A DNA stretch of 64,000 nt from Bacteroidota bacterium. Its GTDB lineage: Bacteria; Bacteroidota; Bacteroidia; Chitinophagales; BACL12. A model generated the notes under the pieces. It saw only the letters and a list, made by a program, of their open reading frames with translations. It did not search any database and was not told the DNA's origin. The position numbers and the translations under genes are program-made. Below are positions 32,743-42,451 of this stretch, piece after piece. Positions within the stretch are counted from its first letter, which is position 1; the number at the start of each line of letters is the position of its first letter. The stretch lies in the NCBI GenBank assembly GCA_016706865.1, contig JADJIS010000002.1, forward strand, positions 1,054,001 to 1,118,000. The letters run 5' to 3'.

Positions 32743-34936
32743 TCACAAACAACAACTCCCTATACTTCGCCAGCGGCCATTTGTTATCCGGTAAATAACG
32801 TTCCAACATATCTGCGTGTTCGCGGATCTCATCGAAGAGGGTTTTTACATCGTTGCAATAGGCATATGCTTTTTCGCGGGCATCGTCTATGCGGTTTGCA
32901 CGTTTTCTTTGTTCTACCATACGCTCTAATGCTGAACGCAAATGATTTAAATGTAAGGTGATAGTTGTTGCAAGATCTATTTGTTCTTTGTAGTGATCTT
33001 CATTTAATCCCACCGCTTTTAATTTCATTACATTATCCAATAAATTATTTTGATAATCTACTGCTGCAGGTAATACGTAATTATATACAAGTTCACCATA
33101 GATACGCGCTTCTATTTGTATCTTTTTTGCATATTCTTCAAATTCAATTTCTTGACGAGCATGCAATTCTCGTTCCGTTAAAATTTTATTTTTAACAAAG
33201 ATATTTTTCGCATTTTCAGTGCCGTAGAAATCGATAGCCTCAGGAGTGGTTTTTACATTGTTTAATCCGCGATTTTCTGTTGCTTCTTTTGCCCATTCAT
33301 CGCTGTAATTATCTCCTTCAAATAAAATATTTTTACTTTCGGAAATATATCTTCTCAAAACACGTAAAATTGCGCTGTCCTTATTTTCACCCCCTTTTAT
33401 TAACCCGTCAATTTCTTCGCGGAACGCAATGAGCTGAGCTGCGACAATGGTATTTAGTGTGGTCATAGCCTTACTGCAGTTTGCACTGGAACCAACAGCA
33501 CGGAATTCAAATTTATTTCCGGTAAATGCAAAAGGACTGGTTCTATTCCTGTCGGTATTATCCAACATCAGATCCGGAATTTTATTGTGAATATCCAAAC
33601 GTAATTCAGTTTTATCAGAATCGTCGAATGTATTTTGATCCACTCTGTTTTCAATTTCGTCTAATACAGAACGAAGTGCAGTACCTATAAATGCAGAAAT
33701 AATTGCAGGAGGTGCTTCATTTGCTCCCAAACGATGATCGTTATTTGCACTTGCAATACTTGCTCTTAAAAGATCGGCCTGATCGTGAACAGCTTTTATG
33801 GTATTAATAAAGAAAGTGAGAAATTGTAAATTGGTTCTTGGAGTTTTTCCGGGACTCAATAAGTTTTTTCCGGTATCTGTTCCCATGCTCCAGTTATTAT
33901 GTTTACCTGAACCGTTAACTCCCGCAAATGGTTTTTCGTGAAATAAAACACGCAATTTGTGATGTTTTGCAACTTTTTCCATCACATCCATCAACAAACA
34001 ATTATGGTCAACTGCAATACTCGCTTCCTCAAACATCGGAGCACATTCAAATTGTCCGGGTGCCACTTCATTATGACGGGTTCTTAAAGGAATTCCAAGT
34101 TTATGACTTTCCATTTCAAAATCTATCATGAAATTGAAAACGCGTTCGGGAATTGTTCCGAAATAATGATCTTCCAATTGCTGACCTTTTGCGGGATAAT
34201 GTCCAACCAATGTTCTTCCGCAAATGCTGAGGTCGGGGCGATTAATAAATAATGCTTCATCCACCACAAAATATTCCTGCTCCCAACCAAGAGTTGCAGA
34301 AACTCTTTCCACGTTTTTATCGAAATATTGACAAACAGGAACCGCTGCCTGATCTAATAAATGTAAGGATTTTAATAGCGGCGCTTTATAATCCAATGCC
34401 TCACCGGTATAGGAAACAAAAATGGTTGGAATACATAAAGTTTTACCACTACCCAATTCCATAATAAAAGCAGGAGAGGAGGGATCCCACGCAGTATATC
34501 CTCTCGCTTCGAAGGTACTTCTTATTCCTCCGCTTGGAAAGCTGGACGCATCCGGTTCTTGTTGAACTAATGCTCCACCGCTAAAAGTTTCCATTCCAAC
34601 TGCGGGACCTGAAGGAGTGAAAAAACTATCATGTTTTTCTGCCGTCGCTCCCGTTAATGGCTGAAACCAATGGGTATAATGTGTTGCACCTTTGCTCATA
34701 GCCCATGCTTTCATACTTGCCGCCACCTGATCTGCAATTTTGCGATCGATCTTCTGACCCATGTGGATAGAAGTTTTTACACTGTAATAAGCTTCCTCAC
34801 TCAAATGTTTGCGCATAATTTCATCGCTGAAAACATTGGAGCCATAATATTCGGAAATACGGTTGGAAGGAAGTTTAACCTCAATTACCTTTCGGTTGAG
34901 CACCTGATCCATTGCAGAAGTTCTGTTGGAGTTCAT
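32738..34936 (-). CDS. glnN: Glutamine synthetase type III
   Basis: The 732-aa length is typical of GSIII, the large dodecameric glutamine synthetase of Bacteroidota and cyanobacteria. It forms glutamine from glutamate and ammonia with ATP. Visible motifs: HYTHWFQPLTGATAEKHDSF, the Glu/Asn active-site stretches in LGWEQEYFVVDEALF and PLRTRHNEVAPGQFECAPMF, the ammonium/glutamate loop GVNGSGKHNNWSMG and a nucleotide-binding region FAFTGNKFEFRAVGSS. A TAATTTTG -7 box lies 50 bases upstream. Its stop codon is in a heptamer array and a compact terminator follows. Confidence 0.97.
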   Translation of the reverse strand: MNSNRTSAMDQVLNRKVIEVKLPSNRISEYYGSNVFSDEIMRKHLSEEAYYSVKTSIHMGQKIDRKIADQVAASMKAWAMSKGATHYTHWFQPLTGATAEKHDSFFTPSGPAVGMETFSGGALVQQEPDASSFPSGGIRSTFEARGYTAWDPSSPAFIMELGSGKTLCIPTIFVSYTGEALDYKAPLLKSLHLLDQAAVPVCQYFDKNVERVSATLGWEQEYFVVDEALFINRPDLSICGRTLVGHYPAKGQQLEDHYFGTIPERVFNFMIDFEMESHKLGIPLRTRHNEVAPGQFECAPMFEEASIAVDHNCLLMDVMEKVAKHHKLRVLFHEKPFAGVNGSGKHNNWSMGTDTGKNLLSPGKTPRTNLQFLTFFINTIKAVHDQADLLRASIASANNDHRLGANEAPPAIISAFIGTALRSVLDEIENRVDQNTFDDSDKTELRLDIHNKIPDLMLDNTDRNRTSPFAFTGNKFEFRAVGSSANCSKAMTTLNTIVAAQLIAFREEIDGLIKGGENKDSAILRVLRRYISESKNILFEGDNYSDEWAKEATENRGLNNVKTTPEAIDFYGTENAKNIFVKNKILTERELHARQEIEFEEYAKKIQIEARIYGELVYNYVLPAAVDYQNNLLDNVMKLKAVGLNEDHYKEQIDLATTITLHLNHLRSALERMVEQRKRANRIDDAREKAYAYCNDVKTLFDEIREHADMLERYLPDNKWPLAKYRELLFVK

Positions 34937-34985
34937 TTTTTGATTTTTTTTGTAAAAATAGTTTGTCTTTTTTGCTAAGAAATTG

Positions 34986-34993
34986 CAAAATTA
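34986..34993 (-). promoter_or_regulatory. glnN promoter -7 box
   Basis: TAATTTTG on the minus strand matches TAnnTTTG and lies 50 bases before the glnN ATG. The -33 element is weak. Confidence 0.5.
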
Positions 34994-35147
34994 GGGTCAT
35001 TTTGTGGAAAAACGACAGGAGTCCTGAAAATATTTGTATTTTTTATTAGAATGATGGTTGAAAACTTTGATAATGCCTAAAATTTTACATATATAAAAAA
35101 ATATAATATGTAATTATTAAAAATGCAGACATTTTGCAATAGATTTT

Positions 35148-36545
35148 TTATAAAGCCTCTAAAAAAGTTATCAAGGCATCCCTTTCTGAAGAAGATAAAT
35201 TGGAGAATTGATTTTTGGATGCTTCGGCTTCTCCGCCATGCCACATAATGGCTTCGAACATGTTTCTTGCCCGGGCATCGTGTAAAAAGAAGGTATGTCC
35301 GTTCGCCAGTTGTGTGAGTCCTATGCCCCATAATGGACGCGTTTTCCATTCGGAGCCTGTGGCCAGATAGTCGGGACGTCCATCTGCAAGTGCTTCCCCC
35401 ATGTCGTGTAAAAGCATATCGGTGTAGGGAAATATCGTTTGATTTGAAATTTCAGGTATTTCACTGATCATTCCGGTCTGCCATTTTTGTTTGTGACAAT
35501 TTTCGCAGCCGATCTCGAAAAACAGTTGTTTTCCCAGCATTACTTTTTCATCCTCGAGATTTCTTGGGGCTGGAACAGCGAGGGTTTTTGTGTAAAAAGA
35601 TGTTACATCAATAAAATGTATATCAATTTCAGGATCATCCGGGAGTCCGTCATGTTGTGATTGACCTTCACAAGATTCGGAAGTGAATAATGGACTTGTA
35701 ATTCCCATATCACCATTAAATGCTCCGGAGGTTTGTTGATTTAAATGAGGCTGATTTGCTTTCCAGCCAAAACGCCCGATCGTTGTGTTTCCACTTGCAA
35801 AATCATATACATAATTTACCTTGCCTGAGATACCATCCTCATCATTATCGAATTCATCAGCATAATTTAGGATATCATTTTCGGGAATTGCTTCTAATAA
35901 TCCCAAACCAAAAACAGGTGGTGCAGCGCGAACCGACAACATTGTTTCGGCCGGTAGAGGTATGTAGGTATTTTCTATAGTATAGTTTGGTTTTCTTAAA
36001 CTGTAGGGTGTTCCATCGGGTAAATTATAATATTCTTCTGTATAAAAAATTTGCACTAACCCTTCAGCTAACTCTCCGATTATTGCTTTATCCTGTAATT
36101 GATCACCCATTCCAGGAACCGGATTCGGTCCATTAAATGGATTTGTTCCCGGTATGCTTATACGGAAAACAGAGGGTTTATTACCTCTTCCATCTAAAAT
36201 ATGGCAGCTCAAACAACTCACATTATTATATATAGGACCCAAACCTGCATTATTTGTTGCGGGGGCAGTTACAAAAGTTGCTTCAAAAGTAAGATCGCCT
36301 TCAAAATGTTTTTCCAGATTGGGCAAACTTAAATTTGGAGCAGGAGTAGAAAATGCTCCGGAAGTTGCTTCAAATAAAGTAGTATTTCCTCCCGCATAAT
36401 ATTCATTTGCATCGTACCATTCATTTGTAGTTATTTCGGGATCGATGGAACAACCATTAATAAATAATAAACAGGAAAACATGACCATTAAAAAAATGAT
36501 CATGTTTCCATATTTTAAATTATAATTTTTAAAATTAAAGTGCAT
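35148..36545 (-). CDS. Di-heme oxidoreductase-type lipoprotein (DUF1111/DHOR)
   Basis: The start is the ATG at 36545, overlapping the end of the imelysin gene, so translation is coupled. The roughly 465-aa product has a lipoprotein signal ending in FINGC, and two c-type heme sites: CLSCH near residue 112 and CENCH near 350, the latter in FEIGCENCHKQKW. The middle matches the di-heme oxidoreductase family related to MauG and cytochrome c peroxidases (RAAPPVFGLGLLEAIPE, GRFGWKANQPHL). Such proteins sit in iron-regulated operons with imelysins in many Gram-negatives, presumably handling redox of iron at the envelope. Confidence 0.9.
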   Translation of the reverse strand: MHFNFKNYNLKYGNMIIFLMVMFSCLLFINGCSIDPEITTNEWYDANEYYAGGNTTLFEATSGAFSTPAPNLSLPNLEKHFEGDLTFEATFVTAPATNNAGLGPIYNNVSCLSCHILDGRGNKPSVFRISIPGTNPFNGPNPVPGMGDQLQDKAIIGELAEGLVQIFYTEEYYNLPDGTPYSLRKPNYTIENTYIPLPAETMLSVRAAPPVFGLGLLEAIPENDILNYADEFDNDEDGISGKVNYVYDFASGNTTIGRFGWKANQPHLNQQTSGAFNGDMGITSPLFTSESCEGQSQHDGLPDDPEIDIHFIDVTSFYTKTLAVPAPRNLEDEKVMLGKQLFFEIGCENCHKQKWQTGMISEIPEISNQTIFPYTDMLLHDMGEALADGRPDYLATGSEWKTRPLWGIGLTQLANGHTFFLHDARARNMFEAIMWHGGEAEASKNQFSNLSSSERDALITFLEAL

Positions 36546-37596
36546 CAATTATTGGTTTCACTTCACTTTCCAATTCTTCCTGCAAATGGCGAACTGCTTC
36601 CTGTGCATCACTTACTGCTTCAGGATTTTCAAAAATTGCAGTTGTAAATGTTCCGGGAATTGCATCAATAAGATCGATTGCTGATTGAATTTCCGCCTTG
36701 ATATGTTCATCTAATCCCGCATCAACTGATGCGATATATACCGAAATTCCCTCTCCGCTCATTACATAATTTCCCAAATATACATTTTGTATACTGCGAA
36801 TATTATCCATAAAATCTTCCTTGCTGTTTGCACTGAATCTGCTTTCTTCTAAGGTAATATCCAATTGGGTAAATGGATCGTTAATTTTTCCATTTCCAAC
36901 TTCATCAGCAATTGCTATCATACCATTAACAATTTCCTGCAAAGCCGATTTCTGACTGATATAAATACTGGAAGCTTCACCTGCATTCGAAATATTTATT
37001 TGAAAATTCTCTCCGGTTTCTTCCCAGCTATTTCTCAATTCAAAGGCATCACTTTCTAAACATAATGCGGTAGCTATTAAATATTCAAATTCTCTTGCGG
37101 TAAAGGAGGCAACAGATTTATTTCCGTCGGTTCCCCACAATAAATATTCTAATGTATGAAATCCTTTAAGTGTTCCTTCCAATCCGTCAACATATTCTTT
37201 TGTTAATGTTGCCGGACTGCTTAAAACTGCATCAAGGTCAACTACATTAACCGGCCAGCTATCAAGTGAAGGGTCAATTCCATTAGTTGCAACAGGACCA
37301 TATAAAAATCCTTCCGATTGTTCCCATGGCTTACGGGAGTCGCGCCACGCTTGTCTTGCAGCTTCTAAATTTGCTTCTGTGGGAGTGGATTGTAATAATT
37401 CGACTGCCGAAATAAGATCACTGGTTTTGGTATGCAGATCAATATAAGTTTCCGTAATTATATTTTCAGCAATATGACTTAATATAGGTTGAAAATCGTA
37501 GGTGGTTATGTCGGTTGGTTCATCTTCTTTACATCCATTGAGAAGGAATATGGAAAAGCTTAATGCTAAACATGTTTTAATTATTGTTTTGTTCAT
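36535..37596 (-). CDS. Imelysin-family lipoprotein (peptidase M75 / iron-related)
   Basis: The 353-aa product carries a lipoprotein signal ending LLNGC (Cys22). The imelysin GxHxxE motif is seen as GFHTLEYLLWG (145-155), with the preceding block AWRDSRKPWEQSEGFLYGP typical of the IrpA/ICMP family. Imelysins are periplasmic iron-regulated proteins related to EfeO; the peptidase activity is doubtful for most members. It lies 20 bases after the porin gene and overlaps the di-heme gene, forming a three-gene operon. Confidence 0.93.
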   Translation of the reverse strand: MNKTIIKTCLALSFSIFLLNGCKEDEPTDITTYDFQPILSHIAENIITETYIDLHTKTSDLISAVELLQSTPTEANLEAARQAWRDSRKPWEQSEGFLYGPVATNGIDPSLDSWPVNVVDLDAVLSSPATLTKEYVDGLEGTLKGFHTLEYLLWGTDGNKSVASFTAREFEYLIATALCLESDAFELRNSWEETGENFQINISNAGEASSIYISQKSALQEIVNGMIAIADEVGNGKINDPFTQLDITLEESRFSANSKEDFMDNIRSIQNVYLGNYVMSGEGISVYIASVDAGLDEHIKAEIQSAIDLIDAIPGTFTTAIFENPEAVSDAQEAVRHLQEELESEVKPIIDAL

Positions 37597-37616
37597 TTCT
37601 TTGAGTTTTATATTAA

Positions 37617-38834
37617 TTAAAATTGAAATGCAATTGCAGTTGTAAATGTTGTTTCTTTATTGTCTTCAGGAATTCCAATTGTTCGCAAAGTGATATCCGA
37701 TTTTAAAGCGATGTGATCGTTCCAAACATAATTTAATCCGGTTCTTATTTCTGATTTTTCCCAGCGCGGATTATTAAATACATCACCGGTGGTTTCATAC
37801 ATAGAATCATAATAATAATATCCACAAAAAACATCGAGTTTTGAAGTTGATTCTTTAAATAAGGAAAGTATATCAAACCCAGCTTCCGCAAAATATCCGA
37901 AAGCGACACTTGCAACAGGAGTTCTTTTTACATTTAGATTATTGGATAAATTTCTATTCGCCGCAGAAACAATATCTGCATTTTGTAATGTACCATATAA
38001 AATATTTGCATTGATAGTAAAATCACCCGGTAATAAATGAATATGTGCATCAAATAAATTTACAAAGGCATCCTGCGTAATATCCGGTTTTGGGCGATTT
38101 GGTGTGCTGTTTCCGAAGTAACCACTAACACCAATTGTAGATTCTTCAAATACTTTATAATCTATTCTTGAGGACAAAGCGAAGGCATCAGCATTCACTG
38201 TTTCGAATCGCATTTGATTTCCGCGTTTTATCCAGTTTGCACTGCTGAATGCGGAATTGTCAAGTGCATTAATTAATGCTAATTCTGCAGATAATTTTTT
38301 GTAAGTTGTTTTAACTGCCAAACCGAATTCGTACCATGTTGTAGGAATTAAAGTTTCTTCCACATTATTATATGTTGTTGTCATATAATCCAATGGTTCA
38401 TCTGTGGTAGCAAGATATCCAAACGGAACATGTATTCTCCCTGCTTTAATTTCCAACCATTTTTTTGGTTGAAAAGAAATTTCTAATTCTTCAATTAAAA
38501 CTTCTCCACCTTTCTCGATCTCCATTTCAAACTCTCCGAATTCCTCAAATTTGTCGAATTCCATAGTGGAGCCGGTTCCGCCATGTTCAAATTCGATCTC
38601 CATTTCAAGTTTTAATTTTTCACTGAATTTGTATTCCGGAGCGAAAGTCACCCTGTTGAGATCAAAATTGTTTCGTTTATCCGGATAGGTTTCCCAATCA
38701 AAAACATTATAGGTAAGCTCCCCATAACAATGAAGCTCCAGATTGTCGAACAGGTTTTTTTTCTCCTCCTCCTGTGAAAAAAGAGAAATTGTTGAAAAAA
38801 GTACTAAAAAGGGTATGAGTATTGCTTGCTTCAT
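37617..38834 (-). CDS. Porin-like outer membrane beta-barrel protein
   Basis: The 405-aa protein has a signal peptide (cleaved near SLFSQ) and a series of amphipathic strands with a final aromatic residue (TTAIAFQF), the pattern of a 16-strand porin-type barrel. The start FDNLELHCYGELTYNVFD and RIHVPFGYLATTDEPLDYM resemble OprP/OprO-like or metal-related porins. A loop rich in Glu (residues about 75-110, KLEMEIEFEHGG and EFGEFEMEIEKG) could bind cations. It heads the operon with imelysin and the di-heme protein and has a promoter with an overlapping palindromic operator. Confidence 0.83.
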   Translation of the reverse strand: MKQAILIPFLVLFSTISLFSQEEEKKNLFDNLELHCYGELTYNVFDWETYPDKRNNFDLNRVTFAPEYKFSEKLKLEMEIEFEHGGTGSTMEFDKFEEFGEFEMEIEKGGEVLIEELEISFQPKKWLEIKAGRIHVPFGYLATTDEPLDYMTTTYNNVEETLIPTTWYEFGLAVKTTYKKLSAELALINALDNSAFSSANWIKRGNQMRFETVNADAFALSSRIDYKVFEESTIGVSGYFGNSTPNRPKPDITQDAFVNLFDAHIHLLPGDFTINANILYGTLQNADIVSAANRNLSNNLNVKRTPVASVAFGYFAEAGFDILSLFKESTSKLDVFCGYYYYDSMYETTGDVFNNPRWEKSEIRTGLNYVWNDHIALKSDITLRTIGIPEDNKETTFTTAIAFQF

Positions 38835-38836
38835 TA

Positions 38837-38853
38837 TTTAGATTTATTCTAAA
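38837..38853 (-). promoter_or_regulatory. Candidate metal-regulator operator
   Basis: TTTAGA-TTTAT-TCTAAA is a perfect 6-5-6 inverted repeat just before the ATG of the porin gene, a few bases downstream of a TAnnTTTG box. The shape resembles DtxR/MntR-type boxes (TTTAG...CTAAA). It would block transcription when bound. The regulator is not in the window. Confidence 0.6.
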
Positions 38854-38859
38854 CAAAGG

Positions 38860-38867
38860 CAAAAATA
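38860..38867 (-). promoter_or_regulatory. -7 box of the porin-imelysin operon
   Basis: TATTTTTG on the minus strand fits TAnnTTTG; the operator 38837-38853 covers the region from about +1 onward. Confidence 0.55.
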
Positions 38868-38940
38868 CAGGCTGCAGCTATTATTTTATCGGATATTGCT
38901 GCATTTGAGCCAAAATACCTAAATAAGGGTATTAGATTTT

Positions 38941-40206
38941 CTAAGTGGTTTTTATGTCCTTTTTTGTCGGTTTTTGACCATCCAATGCAATAATTGCGAC
39001 CAGAATCACCAAAAACAGCGGTATGGACCTGTATCTGGACAGAGTATCGGCATCAAAGGTGATCATGCCGTAAGCGATTAGCAATTCAATAGAGAAATAC
39101 AATATAAATAGTAAGGTGGGACTGAGTTTAAAAGGATGTTTTCTTTTTTGAATGGCATAAATAAGAAATATCCATATAAAAATTAATTCGATGGATTGAT
39201 AGATGCGGAAGACGTCGTTGCTATTAAAAATGTTCGGTCTGAATAAAATATTATTCAAAGCGTAAGGAATTTTGGTGATCATATCCCATACCTGCCCATT
39301 TAATGCTTTAAATTGATAATCCGGATCATCGGGAGCCACCAGGAAATAATTCTGTTCACTTTTGAGCCAAAGTACAATATTAAGTTGTGGCTGAAGCCAG
39401 GCTGCTGCGAATAATATAGTAAGCGCAGATACAGTGCAAACAATAAAAACTCTATAAGCTGTTTGGGGTGTTCTTTTTGCAAAATACCATATAAATAAAT
39501 TGGGGATAATAAGAGCTAATAAATAGTCTCTTATCAGCAATAAAAAGAATAGTGATAAACATACCAACAGTATCCTTTTAAATTCAAATTGTTTTTCTAG
39601 GTGCAAACACTGCACAATAATTATACAAATCAACAACAGGGTGGGCCCTTCTTTGAGCAGGCCGCTACTCCAGAAAACAAGGGAGGGTAAAAAGAAAATA
39701 ATTGCCTGTTGAATTTTTGTAAATGTGGTAATAAGATTAAATTTTACAAGGGATTTCATCAAAGTGACCAACCCTATAAAATAGAGGAAAGACAATATTA
39801 TAATGTTGCCATAAGGTCCACCAAAAGAAAAAATATTCAGCAGTGCATTTATACGGACCATGTGGTATTCAGGAGCGGAGGGTGCAATAGAACCGGCGGA
39901 AATATAATGATGCAAATCCTCCGGTAAACTTGTTTTATAATATCCAAACACCAATCTCAGAAAATCGCCCGGATGTTCCGGTAATATTTCATATAATAAT
40001 TTGCTGTCGTTAAAATATCTTAAGCTATCACCATGGCCTATCACATTTTGCCAGATATAATAATTGCTACAACCCAGAATTACTCTAAAAAGAAATGCAG
40101 CGATTAAAACCTGTTTGGTTATTCCAATTACATTAAAAAATTTCCATTTGTAAATGAGGAATAGAAAAAGGAATATCCAGAAGGGTATGATGAGATTCGG
40201 TAACAC
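38941..40206 (-). CDS. Polytopic membrane protein, possibly glycan assembly
   Basis: I do not recognise a precise family. The 421-aa protein has about ten hydrophobic spans and a hydrophilic loop near residues 65-110 (GHGDSLRYFNDSKLLYEILP, then SLPEDLHHYISAG). The N-terminal Asp-containing loop and the topology recall polymerases or C-type glycosyltransferases of cell-surface polysaccharides. The start is GTG at 40206, since the nearby ATG is in another frame. The gene stands alone, 57 bases after the T9SS gene on the same strand. Confidence 0.72.
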   Translation of the reverse strand: MLPNLIIPFWIFLFLFLIYKWKFFNVIGITKQVLIAAFLFRVILGCSNYYIWQNVIGHGDSLRYFNDSKLLYEILPEHPGDFLRLVFGYYKTSLPEDLHHYISAGSIAPSAPEYHMVRINALLNIFSFGGPYGNIIILSFLYFIGLVTLMKSLVKFNLITTFTKIQQAIIFFLPSLVFWSSGLLKEGPTLLLICIIIVQCLHLEKQFEFKRILLVCLSLFFLLLIRDYLLALIIPNLFIWYFAKRTPQTAYRVFIVCTVSALTILFAAAWLQPQLNIVLWLKSEQNYFLVAPDDPDYQFKALNGQVWDMITKIPYALNNILFRPNIFNSNDVFRIYQSIELIFIWIFLIYAIQKRKHPFKLSPTLLFILYFSIELLIAYGMITFDADTLSRYRSIPLFLVILVAIIALDGQKPTKKDIKTT

Positions 40207-40263
40207 ATATCAAAGATAGGGGATTGAAATAGGTTTTTTGAGTATTTTAAGTTCTTATTTGTT

Positions 40264-42285
40264 TCAGTATCCGGAGTGCCCGATGTAAAATTTTAAAACC
40301 GGAAAATTTATTTTGTTCTGCGATCGGATTAAATATATCCCTTTCGGCAAATGGTTTAGATCGATCTGGCTAGTTCCTGGCTCAATCTGATAGGTTGCCA
40401 GCTTTTCACCCATGATATTGTATAAATCGAGGTTCAGATCTGCTTTTGTTGAAAGGATATTTAGTTGGTTTGCCGCAACGAATATTTGATCTATCGGTTC
40501 AGGTATTTCCGGTTCGTTTATAATAATTTCTTCGGATGCTTTTGATAATGAAATTTTTCCATTTTCGCCAACAATATTTGCAAAAACTTTATAACCTCTA
40601 TCCGGAATAATTGTATCACCATCAACATCTGTGAGATTATTTAGAAGACTAATATCGTAATTTCCATTATAAAAAGGGATAACAAAATATTTATTTTCGG
40701 GAAGGTCTAATGTTTGGTCGAAAGAAAATGATTCTGAATTCTCGGATTTTACGACCATAATCCGATATTCATCAATATCAACAGCTTCTGTATAATTTTC
40801 AAACTGAATATTTAGATCTGTAACTGTATTTGTGGAGCCAATGTCGTAAACATTTACTTTAAAATCATTTTCTTCACAATAATATTCTGTGTATCCCAAA
40901 ATTGGACCCTCGTCAGCTTCGCTAAATGAAGTTGCTGTAGAAGTGTAACTTGTAGATATGGAATCGGGAATACTGACCACCATTAAAAAATATTTTTCAA
41001 ACAACTTTAATCCCCCAATATGAATATTCATATCGTCGGAAAATGTAAAGTTGTATAGCACCTCATCATGAGGTTCTATAGAATAATAAAAATTAGTGTT
41101 TAAATTTAAAAGTATTTCCTCAGGAGTTTCACCATTTGTAACGAGGTAGGCTCTGAATTCACTTGTTTCATATAACCTTGTTTCTGCTTCAAATTTTCCT
41201 TCAAAATAGGAAGTTCCACAATTGCCAGAAGGCTCTGTTAAATATACATTTTCTATATAGGCGGCTGATCTTATTTTAAATTTTTCGATATTTGATCGTA
41301 AAGCTACATTGTTTTCAATGGTGGAAATACCATCAGCTATAGATAAAATCAATGCAAAATAATTTGTGTTCAATTCAATTGGTTCGCCATTATTGTCCTG
41401 TAGTGAAAGTGGTAGGTTTACGACTACATCTTCGCCTGTTGGTGAGATTTCTAAGTATCTTGAAGCAGGCATTGATTCAAGATATTCTGTTGTTAATATA
41501 GTGTCCTCAGGGACTACTCCATGAATTAAATAAATACGGTATGCACTAACTTTTGTTTCATCTGCAGCTTTATTGAACGATATTTGTAGGTCTGATGGTA
41601 TATTAAATTCACCCTTATCTATCAAATTTATTTTTGAACAAATAGATGCACTTATTTCATTTATGGTTATCGGCGTTAATGGTGTTGCTTCATAAGCATA
41701 ATCTTGAATTATAAGGTATGGCAATCCACTATTAGGAATCGGGGAATAATTATCAATGCTTAATCGCACCCAACCATAATGATAATTTCCATCAATGAGA
41801 AATCGCACTCCTAAAATATTATTTTCATTAAACCACTCTGCGTAGTTATAACTAAACTCTCCAAAATTCGTTGAAAAAATTCCAAAATTTAATTCATCGG
41901 CAGTATTCCAGATATTATCAGCACTAATTATTTCCCCTAATTCTAAATTAAGTATTCCAAAATCTTCAGGCAAAACCGGGTTGCTTACAACTGCATCAAA
42001 ACCATCAATATAAAATCTTTCGATCCTTGAAACGTAAAATCCTGCAGTTGATATAGATGAGGTGAAATCAGTAGTAAATTCTATCCCAAACCTAATGTCA
42101 GCAATGCTATCATTATTGAAGTCCAAACTATAATCTGATGTACCATAAAACTGAAGATCAGGGTCTGGATTTGAGTATATTATTTGTCCGTCAACATTTT
42201 CTCCCAGCAATAAAAAACTTACAGCCGAAGCCGAATATGCTGTGAGTTTTTTGGTTTTGGAGTTCATAAATTTTTTCTTCTCCAA
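40264..42285 (-). CDS. Secreted protein with T9SS type A sorting domain
   Basis: The 673-aa protein begins with a short charged N-region and a signal peptide (KLTAYSASAVSFLLLG, cleavage near VDGQ). Residues about 30-190 contain a region with a conserved DFNNDSIADIRFG calcium-like motif and GVRFLIDGNYHYGWVRLSID, seen in many secreted Bacteroidota proteins. The middle is a row of fibronectin-like or Ig-like modules without a known activity. The C-terminus (LNLDLYNIMGEKLATYQI, LPKGIYLIRSQNK) is a type IX secretion domain. The function is unknown; a surface or extracellular location is likely. Confidence 0.83.
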   Translation of the reverse strand: MEKKKFMNSKTKKLTAYSASAVSFLLLGENVDGQIIYSNPDPDLQFYGTSDYSLDFNNDSIADIRFGIEFTTDFTSSISTAGFYVSRIERFYIDGFDAVVSNPVLPEDFGILNLELGEIISADNIWNTADELNFGIFSTNFGEFSYNYAEWFNENNILGVRFLIDGNYHYGWVRLSIDNYSPIPNSGLPYLIIQDYAYEATPLTPITINEISASICSKINLIDKGEFNIPSDLQISFNKAADETKVSAYRIYLIHGVVPEDTILTTEYLESMPASRYLEISPTGEDVVVNLPLSLQDNNGEPIELNTNYFALILSIADGISTIENNVALRSNIEKFKIRSAAYIENVYLTEPSGNCGTSYFEGKFEAETRLYETSEFRAYLVTNGETPEEILLNLNTNFYYSIEPHDEVLYNFTFSDDMNIHIGGLKLFEKYFLMVVSIPDSISTSYTSTATSFSEADEGPILGYTEYYCEENDFKVNVYDIGSTNTVTDLNIQFENYTEAVDIDEYRIMVVKSENSESFSFDQTLDLPENKYFVIPFYNGNYDISLLNNLTDVDGDTIIPDRGYKVFANIVGENGKISLSKASEEIIINEPEIPEPIDQIFVAANQLNILSTKADLNLDLYNIMGEKLATYQIEPGTSQIDLNHLPKGIYLIRSQNKINFPVLKFYIGHSGY

Positions 42286-42427
42286 ATTTACCCGTTAAAG
42301 TTGAATGGCTATAAAAATTCTCCCTAAATGCCCTGTTTCTTATGTGAAATAGTGTTCTTATTTAGCGAACCACTAATTTATTCACAATAAACTGTCCATT
42401 CTTGAATGCTTTTTCCCCATTCCAACT

Positions 42428-42435
42428 TACATTTG
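42428..42435 (+). promoter_or_regulatory. purL promoter -7 box
   Basis: TACATTTG matches TAnnTTTG, 16 bases before the purL ATG. A TTG lies 23 bases upstream. Confidence 0.5.
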
Positions 42436-42451
42436 TATCTCAATTACAAGC

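Noticed and set aside
42286..42451. Purine riboswitch before purL
   Set aside because: No conserved purine-aptamer loops or terminator hairpin are visible in the short leader.
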